Of a stretch of DNA of 44,481 nucleotides, positions 24,186-33,698 are shown piece by piece. A program made the translations under genes and the position numbers. The stretch comes from an uncultured Bacillota bacterium (GTDB taxonomy: Bacteria > Bacillota > Clostridia > Lachnospirales > Lachnospiraceae): NCBI GenBank assembly GCA_949291945.1, contig CASEXH010000010.1, forward strand, positions 1 to 44,481. Direction: 5' to 3'. The stretch's first letter is position 1; each line of letters starts with the position of its first letter. The notes under the pieces were generated by a model. That model searched no databases and was not told the DNA's origin. It worked only from the letters and a program-made list of their open reading frames with translations.

Positions 24186-24954
24186 CCTTTTCCCCTTCTG
24201 CCTCTATGGGCTTCTCTTCCAGATACTGGATTCCCACCAGAGTCAGTCCTCTGGCGGGGGCGGTAGGGCCGGCTGCCTGCCGGTCTTTTGCCTCCAGTAT
24301 CTCTTTCATATGTTCCGGAGGATACATTCCCTGTCCGATCTCCATAAGGCTCCCGGCTATGATCCGGACCATATTATACAGAAATCCTTTTCCCCGTATC
24401 TTTATGGTGATCAGCGAATCTTCACGACTGATACAGATTTCCTGGATCTTTCTTACCGTTGTCTTTACCTGAGCTCCTGCACCACAGAAACTTTTAAAGT
24501 CATGTTCTCCCACCAGGTATTTTCCCGCCTCTCTCATTTTTTCAATATCCAGAGGCACATAGGTAAAATGGGTATATAACCTTTGGGTGGGGATGGGAAA
24601 CTGCCGGTTCAGGATCTTATATTCATAGGTCTTCTCACTTTCCCGGTATCTGGGATGAAAATCCAGAGGCACTTCCTCAGATTTCTGGATCCGGATATCT
24701 TCCGGCAATCTCTGATTCAGGGCAAAAGAAAACTTTTCTCCCGGCATTCGCATATCCGTATCGAAGACCGCCACATTTCCCAGGGCATGGACCCCGGTAT
24801 CTGTTCTGCTGGCCCCCATGATCGGGGTCTTTTTTCCGGTAAGATCTTCCAGGCAGTTTTCCAGTACCTCCTGGATAGTAATTCCGTTTGGCTGTATCTG
24901 CCAGCCGCAGTAATTGGTCCCGTCATAGGCTATGGTCAGTCTGACTCTCTTCAT
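24172..24954 (-). CDS. truA: tRNA pseudouridine synthase A
   Basis: 260 residues from the ATG at 24954. TruA makes pseudouridine at positions 38-40 of the tRNA anticodon arm. The catalytic D52 is in ASRTDTGVHALG; other family blocks are YDGTNYCGWQ near the N-terminus and FLYNMVRIIAG in the second half. It follows ecfT by 43 bp, the same order as in many Firmicutes. Confidence 0.96.
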   Translation of the reverse strand: MKRVRLTIAYDGTNYCGWQIQPNGITIQEVLENCLEDLTGKKTPIMGASRTDTGVHALGNVAVFDTDMRMPGEKFSFALNQRLPEDIRIQKSEEVPLDFHPRYRESEKTYEYKILNRQFPIPTQRLYTHFTYVPLDIEKMREAGKYLVGEHDFKSFCGAGAQVKTTVRKIQEICISREDSLITIKIRGKGFLYNMVRIIAGSLMEIGQGMYPPEHMKEILEAKDRQAAGPTAPARGLTLVGIQYLEEKPIEAEGEKVTWA

Positions 24955-24997
24955 TCCCCAAAAACTCCTTTTTCTTTCCCAATCCATTCTCGTTCGA

Positions 24998-25798
24998 TCA
25001 TAAAAGTACCCGGATCAGAATATCTGCCCCCAGGTATACCAGAACAATCCCGTAAGCCACATAATCTTTTCTCTGGTAAATCAGAGGCTTCATCTGTGTC
25101 CTGTGATCTCCTCCATGATAGCATCTGGCTTCCATGGCCATAGCAAGGTCGTCGGCTCTCCGGAATGCAGAGATGAACAGCGGTACCAGAAGAGGGATCA
25201 TATTCTTGGCCTTCTGGATCAGATTTCCCGTTTCAAAGTCTGCTCCCCTGGCAATCTGAGCTTTCATAATCTTATCTGTTTCTTCCATCAGGATAGGGAT
25301 AAACCGAAGAGCAATGGACATCATCATGGATATCTCATGAACCGGCACTCCGATCCTGTTTAAAGGCTGCAGGATCCTTTCCAGGCCGTCTGTAAGCTGG
25401 TTAGGCGTGGTAGTAAGGGTCATAATAGAAGAACCGATGACCAGATAAATCAGCCGTATACCGATCTTTACCGCCTGCTGGATTCCTTCCACTGTAATAG
25501 TCAAAAAACCCAGGCTCCAGACCTCTGTTCCCGGTATCAGAAAAAGGTTGAACAATACTGTTATCAGAAGAATGATAAACAGGGGTTTTAACCCCTTTAC
25601 CATAAATTTCACCGGCACCTTAGAAAGAAAGATAATGGCCCCCAGAAAACAGGTAGCCAGAAGATAACCCCAGAAAGAGTTGGCCACAAACAGAGAAATC
25701 AGGAACAGAAAGGTTCCGATAAATTTCACTCTGGGATCCAGGCGGTGCAGAGAAGAATCTGCGGGATAATATTGTCCTATTGTAATATCTCTGATCAT
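24998..25798 (-). CDS. ecfT: ECF transporter transmembrane subunit EcfT
   Basis: 266 residues from the ATG at 25798, overlapping the upstream ATPase stop by 4 bp. About five to six membrane helices and the two signature motifs in the cytoplasmic coupling helices: AQIARGADF and AMEARCYHGG. EcfT links the two ATPases to exchangeable substrate-binding S components for vitamins, in the group II ECF systems. No S-component gene is present in the window. Confidence 0.94.
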   Translation of the reverse strand: MIRDITIGQYYPADSSLHRLDPRVKFIGTFLFLISLFVANSFWGYLLATCFLGAIIFLSKVPVKFMVKGLKPLFIILLITVLFNLFLIPGTEVWSLGFLTITVEGIQQAVKIGIRLIYLVIGSSIMTLTTTPNQLTDGLERILQPLNRIGVPVHEISMMMSIALRFIPILMEETDKIMKAQIARGADFETGNLIQKAKNMIPLLVPLFISAFRRADDLAMAMEARCYHGGDHRTQMKPLIYQRKDYVAYGIVLVYLGADILIRVLL

Positions 25799-26652
25799 TT
25801 TTCTCCTCTCCCCAGTGCTTTTAAAATGCTGTTTTTTGCTTCTTCTACGGTAATGGCTGTAAGATCCGTCCAAAGGCCGTTTTTCCTCAGGGCATGCATG
25901 ATATAAGTGATCTGCGGAGCAGCCAGACCTATGGCTTCCAGCTCTTTATAATGAGAAAAGACCTCCTTGGGCGCTCCGTCGAAAACTTTTTCTCCCTGAT
26001 TCATCACCAGAATCCGTTCCACATATCTGGCAATATCCTCCATGCTGTGGGAAACCAGAAGCACGGAGATTTTTCTCTCTTCATGGAGCCAGGCGATCTG
26101 GTCCAGTATCTCATCTCTTCCTTTAGGATCCAGGCCTGCTGTTGGCTCGTCCAGAATCAGCACCTCCGGTTCCATAGCCAGCACCCCGGCAATGGCCACC
26201 CGGCGCTTCTGGCCGCCGGATAGTTCAAAAGGAGAAGCTGAATAATATTTTTCCTTCAATCCAACCTGTTTCAGTGCGGTCCTGGCCCGCTCCAATGCCT
26301 CTTCCTGAGATAGGCCTTGGTTTTTCGGGCCAAAGCACACATCCGACAGCACATCTGCTTCAAAAAGCTGGTGTTCCGGATACTGAAAGACCAGTCCGAC
26401 TTTGCTTCTCAGTCTTTTCAGAGAGTAACCTTCCTGCCAGATATCCTCCTTATTATAAAACACTGTCCCGGAGGTAGGACGCATCAGCCCGTTAAAATGC
26501 TGGATCAGCGTAGATTTTCCGCTTCCAGTGTGGCCGATCACACCCACAAACTGTCCCTGGGGGATCTCCAGGGATACATCCTTTAAAGCATGGGTCTCAT
26601 AGGCCGTCCCCGGATTATAAGTATAGGTAACGTGTTCTAATTTCAATGACAT
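25795..26652 (-). CDS. ecfA2: ECF transporter ATPase EcfA2
   Basis: 285 residues. Walker [10 protein letters not shown] (about 40-48), Q-loop in [14 protein letters not shown] signature [13 protein letters not shown], Walker [13 protein letters not shown] and switch His in LLVSHSM. The YPEHQLF motif after the Q-loop is typical of ECF ATPases. It overlaps ecfA1 by 10 bp and ecfT by 4 bp. Confidence 0.95.
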   Translation of the reverse strand: MSLKLEHVTYTYNPGTAYETHALKDVSLEIPQGQFVGVIGHTGSGKSTLIQHFNGLMRPTSGTVFYNKEDIWQEGYSLKRLRSKVGLVFQYPEHQLFEADVLSDVCFGPKNQGLSQEEALERARTALKQVGLKEKYYSASPFELSGGQKRRVAIAGVLAMEPEVLILDEPTAGLDPKGRDEILDQIAWLHEERKISVLLVSHSMEDIARYVERILVMNQGEKVFDGAPKEVFSHYKELEAIGLAAPQITYIMHALRKNGLWTDLTAITVEEAKNSILKALGRGEK

Positions 26653-27488
26653 AGCGCATCCACCAATTCCTTTATAGTCAGTATCCCGTCAGGAAGAGGG
26701 ATTCCTGCTTTTTTCAGTTCGTATGCCAGGAGGGTTACCTGAGGCACATCCAGCCGGTATGCCTTCAGTTCCTCCACCCTGGAGAAAATCTCCCTGGGAG
26801 TTCCCTGCATTACCACATGGCCCTGATCCATGACAAAAACCCTGTCGGAATCAATGACTTCTTCCATATAGTGGGTAATGAGGATCACCGTAATCCCTTC
26901 CCGTCTGTTCAGCTCATGAACTGCCTCCAGCACTTCTTTCCTGCCGTTTGGGTCCAGCATGGCGGTAGGTTCATCCATGATAATACATTTTGGCTGCATG
27001 GCCATAACGCCGGCAATGGCTACCCTCTGCTTCTGGCCGCCGGAAAGTTTATTCGGCGAGCGATGACGGAAGGCTGTCATTCCCACGGCTTCCAGACTCT
27101 TGTTCACTCTGCTCCAGATACCTTCTGTAGGAATTCCCAGATTCTCCGGTCCAAATCCTACGTCTTCTTCCACTACGGTTCCGATGATCTGGTTATCCGG
27201 ATTCTGAAAGACCATACCAGCTTTCTGCCGGATCTTCCACAGTTCCGGCTCCATAGCCGTATCCATACCGTCCACCCAGATGGTACCCTCCGTAGGGATC
27301 AGCAGTGCGTTCATATGCTTTGCCAGGGTGGATTTTCCGGATCCATTATGTCCCAGTATGGAAATAAACTGTCCCGGCTGGATATCCAGATCCACATCCT
27401 CCACAGCTGTCTGGCTTTCGCTGGCCTGACCATTCTCATCATATTTTAAATAATCATACTTTAACTTTCTGGATTTTATGATTTCCAT
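26643..27488 (-). CDS. ecfA1: ECF transporter ATPase EcfA1
   Basis: 281 residues. Walker [11 protein letters not shown]-loop [18 protein letters not shown], signature [13 protein letters not shown], Walker [14 protein letters not shown] and switch LITHYM. The two ATPases form a heterodimer beneath EcfT. In many Firmicutes this trio follows rplQ; here the upstream neighbour is a HAD-acetyltransferase fusion, so the ribosomal protein link is lost or lies elsewhere. Confidence 0.95.
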   Translation of the reverse strand: MEIIKSRKLKYDYLKYDENGQASESQTAVEDVDLDIQPGQFISILGHNGSGKSTLAKHMNALLIPTEGTIWVDGMDTAMEPELWKIRQKAGMVFQNPDNQIIGTVVEEDVGFGPENLGIPTEGIWSRVNKSLEAVGMTAFRHRSPNKLSGGQKQRVAIAGVMAMQPKCIIMDEPTAMLDPNGRKEVLEAVHELNRREGITVILITHYMEEVIDSDRVFVMDQGHVVMQGTPREIFSRVEELKAYRLDVPQVTLLAYELKKAGIPLPDGILTIKELVDALCH

Positions 27489-27512
27489 AGTCCTTTGTTT
27501 CTCCCTCTTCCA

Positions 27513-28697
27513 TTAACAGGTATAACGCCAGACCTCCATATCGTCGCCATCATCCTCCAGGCGATAATTAATCTTCTGAAATCCCAGCTTTTGGGCCAGG
27601 TTTACAGAGGCCTTATTTCCGCTTTTAATACGGCAGTGAAGATATACTGCCCCTCTTTTGGCAGACTCACGTATAATTCCCTGGCAGGCTTCATAGGCAT
27701 AGCCCTGCCGCCGATACTTTTCATCAATAATATATCCCAGTTCTACAACCGTTTTAGTATTGTTCCAGAACTTCGGCTCTACTCCTGCTCTGCCAATGAT
27801 CTCTCCTGTATCTTTTTTCAATACAGACCAGTAGCCCATGTCACAGAGTTCATACATATAGGTACGATAGGAGTCGAAACCTTCCAGTTCCTCTGAAAGG
27901 GGTTTGGCCACTCCCTCGCAGGCGTCTCTGGAAGTTTCCTGTCCACAGATTTCCATCAGTCTGGGAATGTCCTCTTTCTTCATTTCCCGGATCAGAAGAC
28001 GGCTAGTCTCACAGACCACCGCCGGGAGATGATGGCTATGACAGTAAATCTTTTCCATATACCCACAGTCGATCTCCTCATAACCTTCGATGATCATATA
28101 GGCCCTTCCCAGATCCTGTTTTCCCGAATCCGGGTTCTGGAAGCCGATGCAGGTAATCCCTGCATTTTTTGCCGCCAGGCATCCATTTTCGGAATCTTCT
28201 ATAATTATGCACTCCTCAGGTGAAAAGCCAAGCTTCCATGCTGCCTTCCAAAAAATGTCCGGCGCAGGCTTGGGATTTCTTACAGATTCTCCGCTGATCA
28301 GCCTGCGAAAATACTTCCGGATCCCCCAGTGTTCTGTCACTTTCTCAATGTAAGAAAAAGGTGAAGAGGAAGCCACAGCCAGTCCGTAGCCTCCTGCGTA
28401 AAGTTTTTCCAGGAGTTCTTTTACGTAAGGGATAAGGGGCGGATAACCTTCTTTTCTAATCAGTTCCTCCTTTTTCTTGCTCATCTCCTCCCTCAGAGAT
28501 GTGTCCTCGGGGGAAATCCCATAGTGATCATGAAGGATCTGCATTAGAAACCCGATAGTTGAACCAATACAGTCTTTATAAACCTCATAGTCCAGATCTA
28601 CGCCTCTTTCTCTGAGGGTCTCTTTCCAGACTCTGTAATGAAAGGGTTCGCTGTTGATCAGAACGCCATCCATATCAAAAATTATTCCCTTTAACAT
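27513..28697 (-). CDS. HAD hydrolase fused to a GNAT acetyltransferase
   Basis: 394 residues with two domains. Residues 1-about 215 form a HAD phosphatase of the beta-phosphoglucomutase-like group: nucleophile in DMDGVL (8-13), VASSSP (motif II), a Lys in NPKPAPD and acidic motif IV in IIEDSENG. Residues about 232-394 form a GNAT N-acetyltransferase of the RimJ/RimL type: RLLIREMKKEDIP at the start, EKYRRQGYAYEA (acetyl-CoA loop) and NKASVNLAQKLGF. A single uninterrupted frame with no internal ribosome binding site noted. The combined substrate is unknown; one possibility is sequential modification of a phosphorylated metabolite. Confidence 0.88.
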   Translation of the reverse strand: MLKGIIFDMDGVLINSEPFHYRVWKETLRERGVDLDYEVYKDCIGSTIGFLMQILHDHYGISPEDTSLREEMSKKKEELIRKEGYPPLIPYVKELLEKLYAGGYGLAVASSSPFSYIEKVTEHWGIRKYFRRLISGESVRNPKPAPDIFWKAAWKLGFSPEECIIIEDSENGCLAAKNAGITCIGFQNPDSGKQDLGRAYMIIEGYEEIDCGYMEKIYCHSHHLPAVVCETSRLLIREMKKEDIPRLMEICGQETSRDACEGVAKPLSEELEGFDSYRTYMYELCDMGYWSVLKKDTGEIIGRAGVEPKFWNNTKTVVELGYIIDEKYRRQGYAYEACQGIIRESAKRGAVYLHCRIKSGNKASVNLAQKLGFQKINYRLEDDGDDMEVWRYTC

Positions 28698-28712
28698 ATT
28701 TTACCTTCTTTT

Positions 28713-29312
28713 CTAAATATCGGAAGACTGAGGCATAAGTTCTTCAATCAAATCCCATATCTCTTCTCTTCCCTGCTTGGACAGGGCGGAAAAAGGAATC
28801 ACTGCTGTTTCAGAAGGGAGGTCCAGTCCTTTTCTCACTTCACTGATATGTTTCTGGAGCTGGCTTCTTTTCAGTTTATCCGCCTTTGTGGCAATAATGA
28901 TAGGCGCATACCCGTTATGAACGATCCAGTCATACATAAGTTTGTCGTTTTCCGAAGGTTTATGACGGATATCCACCAATAAAAATACTGCTTTCAGCTG
29001 TTTAGAATGGTGGAGATATCTCTCGATGAGTTTTCCCCACTGTTCCTTCACAGACTGAGAGACTTTTGCGTAGCCGTATCCGGGAAGATCCACCAAATAC
29101 ATTTCATGATTGATATTATAAAAATTGATGGTCTGGGTCTTTCCAGGCGAGGCGCTGGTACGGGCCAGGGATTTCCGGTTCATCAGCGCATTAATCAATG
29201 AGGATTTTCCAACGTTGGATTTCCCCGCAAAGGCGATTTCCGGCACCTGATTTTCCGGCAGAATACTGGTGATCCCGCACACAGTATCCAGTGCTACGTG
29301 TTTTATGACCAT
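28713..29312 (-). CDS. engB: Ribosome biogenesis GTPase YsxC/EngB
   Basis: 199 residues. G1 GKSNVGKSSLINAL, G2 region around TSASPGKTQ, G3 DLPGYGYAKV, G4 TKADKL and G5 FSALSKQG are all present. EngB binds the large ribosomal subunit during late assembly. It is 16 bp after lon, the standard Firmicute order. Confidence 0.97.
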   Translation of the reverse strand: MVIKHVALDTVCGITSILPENQVPEIAFAGKSNVGKSSLINALMNRKSLARTSASPGKTQTINFYNINHEMYLVDLPGYGYAKVSQSVKEQWGKLIERYLHHSKQLKAVFLLVDIRHKPSENDKLMYDWIVHNGYAPIIIATKADKLKRSQLQKHISEVRKGLDLPSETAVIPFSALSKQGREEIWDLIEELMPQSSDI

Positions 29313-29328
29313 GTAATTTCCTCCATAT

Positions 29329-31659
29329 CTAAGAGTTCTGTTTGGCTGCCAATGCGTGTTTCAGCACTTCTTCCATAGTGTTCACAGGTACAATCTCCAG
29401 ACCCTGGGTGATCTCTTTATCCATTTCCGCTACATCGGCCTGGTTCTCAGAAGGTATCAGCACTTTTTCAATACCCGCACTTTTAGCAGCCAGAAGTTTT
29501 TCCTTCAGACCCCCGATAGGAAGGACTCTTCCTCTCAGGGTGATCTCTCCTGTCATGGCTACATTTGCCTTTACCGGAGTTCCTGTGATAGCGGAAAGCA
29601 TAGCTGTAGCCATGGTAATTCCAGCGGAAGGCCCATCTTTTGGAACAGCTCCCTCTGGAATATGGATATGTAGATCATGTTTCTGGAAAAATTCCGGATC
29701 TATGTTATACTGATCTGCCACAGACCGGATATAGCTGATTCCTGCCTGGGCAGATTCTTTCATCACATCTCCCAGCTGTCCGGTAAGAAGAAACTCTCCC
29801 TTGCCCGGCATGAGATTGACTTCAATCTGAAGAGTATCTCCTCCTACGCTGGTCCAGGCCAGTCCCCGGACAATGCCCACTTCGTCGGTCTGATTCTTTT
29901 TCTGCCGGGTATATCTGACTCTTCCCAGAAAGTCTTCCAGGTTCTCCGTAGTAACCACTACCTCTTCCGCCTTTTCTTCCATGATCTTCCTGGCGGCTTT
30001 TCTGCAGATATCTCCAATCTTTCTCTCCAGATTCCGGACTCCTGCCTCTTTTGTATAGCCGCTGATGATCTCTCTTAAGGCATCTTCCCGGATCTTCAAC
30101 TGTTTTTCTTTCAGTCCATGGGCCTTGATCTGCTTTGGAATCAGATGCTCCCAGCCAATATGCCATTTTTCATTTTCTGTATAGCTGCTGATCTCTATGA
30201 TCTCCATTCTGTCCAGAAGAGGTCTTGGTATGGTCTGAAGATCGTTTGCAGTAGCAATAAACAGGACTTCCGACAAATCCAGAGGGATCTCTACATAATT
30301 ATCCCGGAATTTTACATTCTGTTCCGAGTCAAGGACCTCCAGAAGTGCGGAAGAAGTATCTCCCTTATAATCGCTGCTTACCTTGTCGATCTCATCCAGG
30401 AGCATTAAAGGATTCTTCACTTTGGCCTGGATCAGTCCGTTGGCAATCCTGCCCGGCATGGCACCGATATAAGTTCTCCTGTGTCCCCGGATCTCTGCTT
30501 CGTCCCGGACTCCTCCCAGAGAAATCCTGACATATTCTTTATGAAGAGCTCTGGCTACGGACCGGGCAATAGAGGTCTTACCGGTACCAGGAGGGCCTAC
30601 CAGACATAAAATGGGGCTTTCTCCTTTTTTCGTCAGAGCACGGACTGCCAGGAATTCCATGATCCTTTCTTTCACTTTTTCCAGACCGTAGTGGTCCTCC
30701 TCCAGGATCCGGTTAGCCTCTTTTAAATTCCGGCTGTCTCTGGAAGTCTTATCCCAGGGAAGAGACAGCAAGGTCTCAATGTAACTGCGCATGACTCCCG
30801 CCTCTGCCTGGACTGCTGCAGATTTTTTAAATCTGTCGATTTCCTTGCAGATCCGCTCTTTTACTTCCTTGGAAGCCTTCAGCTTTTCCGCCTGTTCCCG
30901 GAACTGATCTGCCTCAGAAACTGTATCTCCATCCCCCAGTTCTTCCTGAATTACCTTCATCTGCTCTCTGAGGATATAATCCCGCTGATTTTTATCCACC
31001 CGCTCTTTTACCTTTTTATTAAGTTCCATGCGGATTTCCATGATCTGTATTTCATTGGTCAGTATCATGCCCAGTACTTCGTACCGATCTTCCAGAGAAA
31101 CTGCCTCCAGGATCTTCTGTTTATCTTCATACTTCATAGGAAGATTTACAGCGATTTGATCTATCACTTTTTCTACATCATTTAATTCTAAGATCTGACC
31201 TGCCAGATCCTTGCTCAGTTTGGGATTTTCATTGCAGTACCGGATAAAGATCTCTTTCATACCTCTGAGCATGGCTTCTCTCACATTTTCATCCAGAGGC
31301 TCTGCAGCAGAGGGATCAAAAGCCGCCACCTCTGCCTCCAGATAGAATCCTTCTTCGTCCAAATGAAGAAGCTCTCCCCGTTCTTTCCCTTCTACAAGAA
31401 CCTGGATGATGCCGTTTTTCGTTTTTACCAACTGTTTGATCACTGCAATGGTACCGATTCTATATAAATCCTCCTGCCCCGGTTCCTCTGTCTGGGGGAC
31501 CTTCTGGGTAATGAGGAAAACTCTCTGGTCCTCCACCATAGCCTTTTCCAAAGCCTTTACGGACTTTTTTCTACTCACGTCAAAATGAACGATCATTCCG
31601 GGAAGGATGGTGGTTCCTCTCAGAGCGATGGCCGGTAAATATTGTATGGTATCACTCAT
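29329..31659 (-). CDS. lon: ATP-dependent protease Lon
   Basis: 776 residues, the length of LonA. The N-terminal substrate-binding domain (1-about 300) is followed by an AAA+ module with Walker A GPPGTGKTS and Walker B LMLLDEIDK, then the protease domain with catalytic S678 in PKDGPSAG and the Lys in KLLAAKSAGIEKVLIP. It degrades misfolded and regulatory proteins in the cytoplasm. It follows clpX by 30 bp. Confidence 0.97.
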   Translation of the reverse strand: MSDTIQYLPAIALRGTTILPGMIVHFDVSRKKSVKALEKAMVEDQRVFLITQKVPQTEEPGQEDLYRIGTIAVIKQLVKTKNGIIQVLVEGKERGELLHLDEEGFYLEAEVAAFDPSAAEPLDENVREAMLRGMKEIFIRYCNENPKLSKDLAGQILELNDVEKVIDQIAVNLPMKYEDKQKILEAVSLEDRYEVLGMILTNEIQIMEIRMELNKKVKERVDKNQRDYILREQMKVIQEELGDGDTVSEADQFREQAEKLKASKEVKERICKEIDRFKKSAAVQAEAGVMRSYIETLLSLPWDKTSRDSRNLKEANRILEEDHYGLEKVKERIMEFLAVRALTKKGESPILCLVGPPGTGKTSIARSVARALHKEYVRISLGGVRDEAEIRGHRRTYIGAMPGRIANGLIQAKVKNPLMLLDEIDKVSSDYKGDTSSALLEVLDSEQNVKFRDNYVEIPLDLSEVLFIATANDLQTIPRPLLDRMEIIEISSYTENEKWHIGWEHLIPKQIKAHGLKEKQLKIREDALREIISGYTKEAGVRNLERKIGDICRKAARKIMEEKAEEVVVTTENLEDFLGRVRYTRQKKNQTDEVGIVRGLAWTSVGGDTLQIEVNLMPGKGEFLLTGQLGDVMKESAQAGISYIRSVADQYNIDPEFFQKHDLHIHIPEGAVPKDGPSAGITMATAMLSAITGTPVKANVAMTGEITLRGRVLPIGGLKEKLLAAKSAGIEKVLIPSENQADVAEMDKEITQGLEIVPVNTMEEVLKHALAAKQNS

Positions 31660-31689
31660 ACTCGCTCCTCCTTTTGCTTTTGTGTCCTC

Positions 31690-32988
31690 TTATGCAATCT
31701 CAGGGGCTTCTTTCTTCTTTCTTGTGCTGTTCTTGCTTCTTCTGGAAGGAGCAGGGAGCTCCCTGTGCTCCAGCACGGGGGGTTCCTTCCCATCTACAAC
31801 TTCTTTTGTAATGGTGCAGGAACTGATGCTCTCATCAGAAGGAGATGTATACATAATATCCATGAGTACGCTTTCCATAATGGCCCGCAATCCTCTGGCT
31901 CCGGTCTTTCTTTCCATGGATTTTTCTGCGATCGCTTCCAGGGCTTCATCTTCAAATTTCAGTTCGATCCCGTCCAGCTCAAACATCGCCTGATACTGGC
32001 GTACCAGAGAATTCTTTGGTTCTGTCAAAATCTTCACCAGGGCCTGGCGGTCCAGGGCATTCAGGGAAACCACTACCGGCACACGTCCCACAAATTCTGG
32101 GATCAGGCCGAAACGTACCAGATCCTGGGGCATGACCTCTTTCAGCAGTTCTCCTACATTTCTCTCCTGAGGAGATGTGATAACCGTATTAAAGCCAATG
32201 GATTTTGTATCTTTTCTCGTCTCAATGATCTTATCCAGTCCTTCAAAAGCACCGCCGCAGATAAAAAGTATATTTGTGGTGTCAATCTGGATAAACTCCT
32301 GCTGAGGATGTTTTCTTCCTCCCTGGGGAGGCACATTGGCTACAGTACCCTCTACTATCTTCAGCAGAGCCTGCTGAACTCCTTCTCCGGATACGTCCCT
32401 GGTAATGGAAGCGTTCTCCGACTTCCGGGTGATCTTATCAATCTCATCTATATAAATAATACCGTACTGTGCCCGTTCAATATCATAATCTGCAGCCTGG
32501 ATCAGCTTCAGAAGGATATTCTCCACATCTTCGCCCACGTATCCGGCCTCTGTCAGTGTAGTAGCGTCTGCAATAGCGAAAGGCACATTCAGAAGTCTTG
32601 CCAGAGTCTGGGCCAGAAGAGTCTTTCCCGAACCTGTAGGTCCAAGCATAAGAATGTTGCTTTTCTGGAGTTCCACTTCTGAACTGCTGCCTGCCAATAC
32701 TCTTTTATAATGATTGTATACGGCTACAGAAAGAACCTTCTTTGCCTCTTCCTGACCGATCACATATTCGTCTAAAAATTTCTTGATCTCCTGAGGTTTC
32801 AGCAGATTAATTTCGTCAGACATTTCACTTTCAAAATCTGCTCCCAGTTCTTCATCAATAATCTCTGCGCAGATTCCCACACATTCATCACAGATATAGG
32901 TGCCGTTAGGCCCTGCGATCAACTTTTTTACCTGGTCATCTGTTTTACCGCAAAAGGAGCATCTGATCTTGATATCATTTCCCTTCAT
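31690..32988 (-). CDS. clpX: ClpXP protease ATP-binding subunit ClpX
   Basis: 432 residues. The N-terminal zinc-binding domain has C10, C13, C33 and C36. The AAA+ core has Walker [13 protein letters not shown], Walker [10 protein letters not shown] and a sensor-2 region ending in [20 protein letters not shown] pore loop and an LCP/IGF-type ClpP-contact loop region lie within. It unfolds substrates and feeds them to ClpP. The last 35 residues are a basic, low-complexity tail. Confidence 0.97.
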   Translation of the reverse strand: MKGNDIKIRCSFCGKTDDQVKKLIAGPNGTYICDECVGICAEIIDEELGADFESEMSDEINLLKPQEIKKFLDEYVIGQEEAKKVLSVAVYNHYKRVLAGSSSEVELQKSNILMLGPTGSGKTLLAQTLARLLNVPFAIADATTLTEAGYVGEDVENILLKLIQAADYDIERAQYGIIYIDEIDKITRKSENASITRDVSGEGVQQALLKIVEGTVANVPPQGGRKHPQQEFIQIDTTNILFICGGAFEGLDKIIETRKDTKSIGFNTVITSPQERNVGELLKEVMPQDLVRFGLIPEFVGRVPVVVSLNALDRQALVKILTEPKNSLVRQYQAMFELDGIELKFEDEALEAIAEKSMERKTGARGLRAIMESVLMDIMYTSPSDESISSCTITKEVVDGKEPPVLEHRELPAPSRRSKNSTRKKKEAPEIA

Positions 32989-33035
32989 TGCTATTCTTCT
33001 TTCCTTTCTGTTTTACCCAAAATTGTCCTGAAAGC

Positions 33036-33068
33036 GGAAAGACCCCCGCATAAATCTGCAGGAGTCTT
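33036..33068 (-). terminator. Partial terminator between clpP and clpX
   Basis: 12-bp stem with several G-U pairs and a 6-nt loop, followed by a weak TTTCC tract on the minus strand. Likely lowers clpX readthrough relative to clpP. Confidence 0.5.
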
Positions 33069-33079
33069 ATCTTCAGTCA

Positions 33080-33661
33080 CTATCTATGCTCGATAACCAT
33101 GTCGATCAAACCATAATCCTTTGCCTCCTGGGCAGTCATATAGTTATCTCTCTCGGTATCTTGCGCAATTGTCTCCAGGGTCTGGCCTGTGTTCTGTGCC
33201 AGAATAGAATTCAGTCTGTGCTTAGTCTTCAGAATCTGCTCTGCCACAATCTCAATCTCCGTTGCCTGACCTTTGGCGCCGCCGGAAGGCTGATGTATCA
33301 TAATTTCCGCATTGGGAAGAGCCATACGTTTTCCTTTGGTGCCCCCTGCCAGAAGAAAGGCTCCCATACTGGCTGCCAGTCCCATACAGATGGTGGACAC
33401 ATCGCACTTGATATACTGCATGGTATCATAGATTGCCATGCCTGCGCTGACAGATCCTCCCGGGCTGTTGATATATAAGTGAATATCCTTTCCCGGATCT
33501 TCGGATTCCAGGAAAAGAAGCTGTGCCACAATAAGATTTGCGGACACATCTGTCACTTCCTCACCAAGGAAAATAATCCTGTCTTTTAACAATCTGGAAT
33601 AAATGTCGTAGCTTCTCTCTCCACGGCTGGTCTGTTCAATGACATATGGTACTAAGCTCAT
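33080..33661 (-). CDS. clpP: ATP-dependent Clp protease proteolytic subunit
   Basis: 193 residues. Serine protease triad S98 (GLAASMGAF), H123 (MIHQPSGG) and D172 (DTERD). The protein forms a 14-subunit barrel capped by ClpX or other Hsp100 ATPases. TAGGAGG precedes the ATG. The order tig-clpP-clpX is typical. Confidence 0.97.
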   Translation of the reverse strand: MSLVPYVIEQTSRGERSYDIYSRLLKDRIIFLGEEVTDVSANLIVAQLLFLESEDPGKDIHLYINSPGGSVSAGMAIYDTMQYIKCDVSTICMGLAASMGAFLLAGGTKGKRMALPNAEIMIHQPSGGAKGQATEIEIVAEQILKTKHRLNSILAQNTGQTLETIAQDTERDNYMTAQEAKDYGLIDMVIEHR

Positions 33662-33698
33662 GAAAATCCTCCTAATTTATCTGTCAAAGGAAGTTTGA

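Noticed and set aside
31642..32682. 346-codon open frame on the plus strand
   Set aside because: Antisense to clpX; long only because of codon bias on the coding strand.
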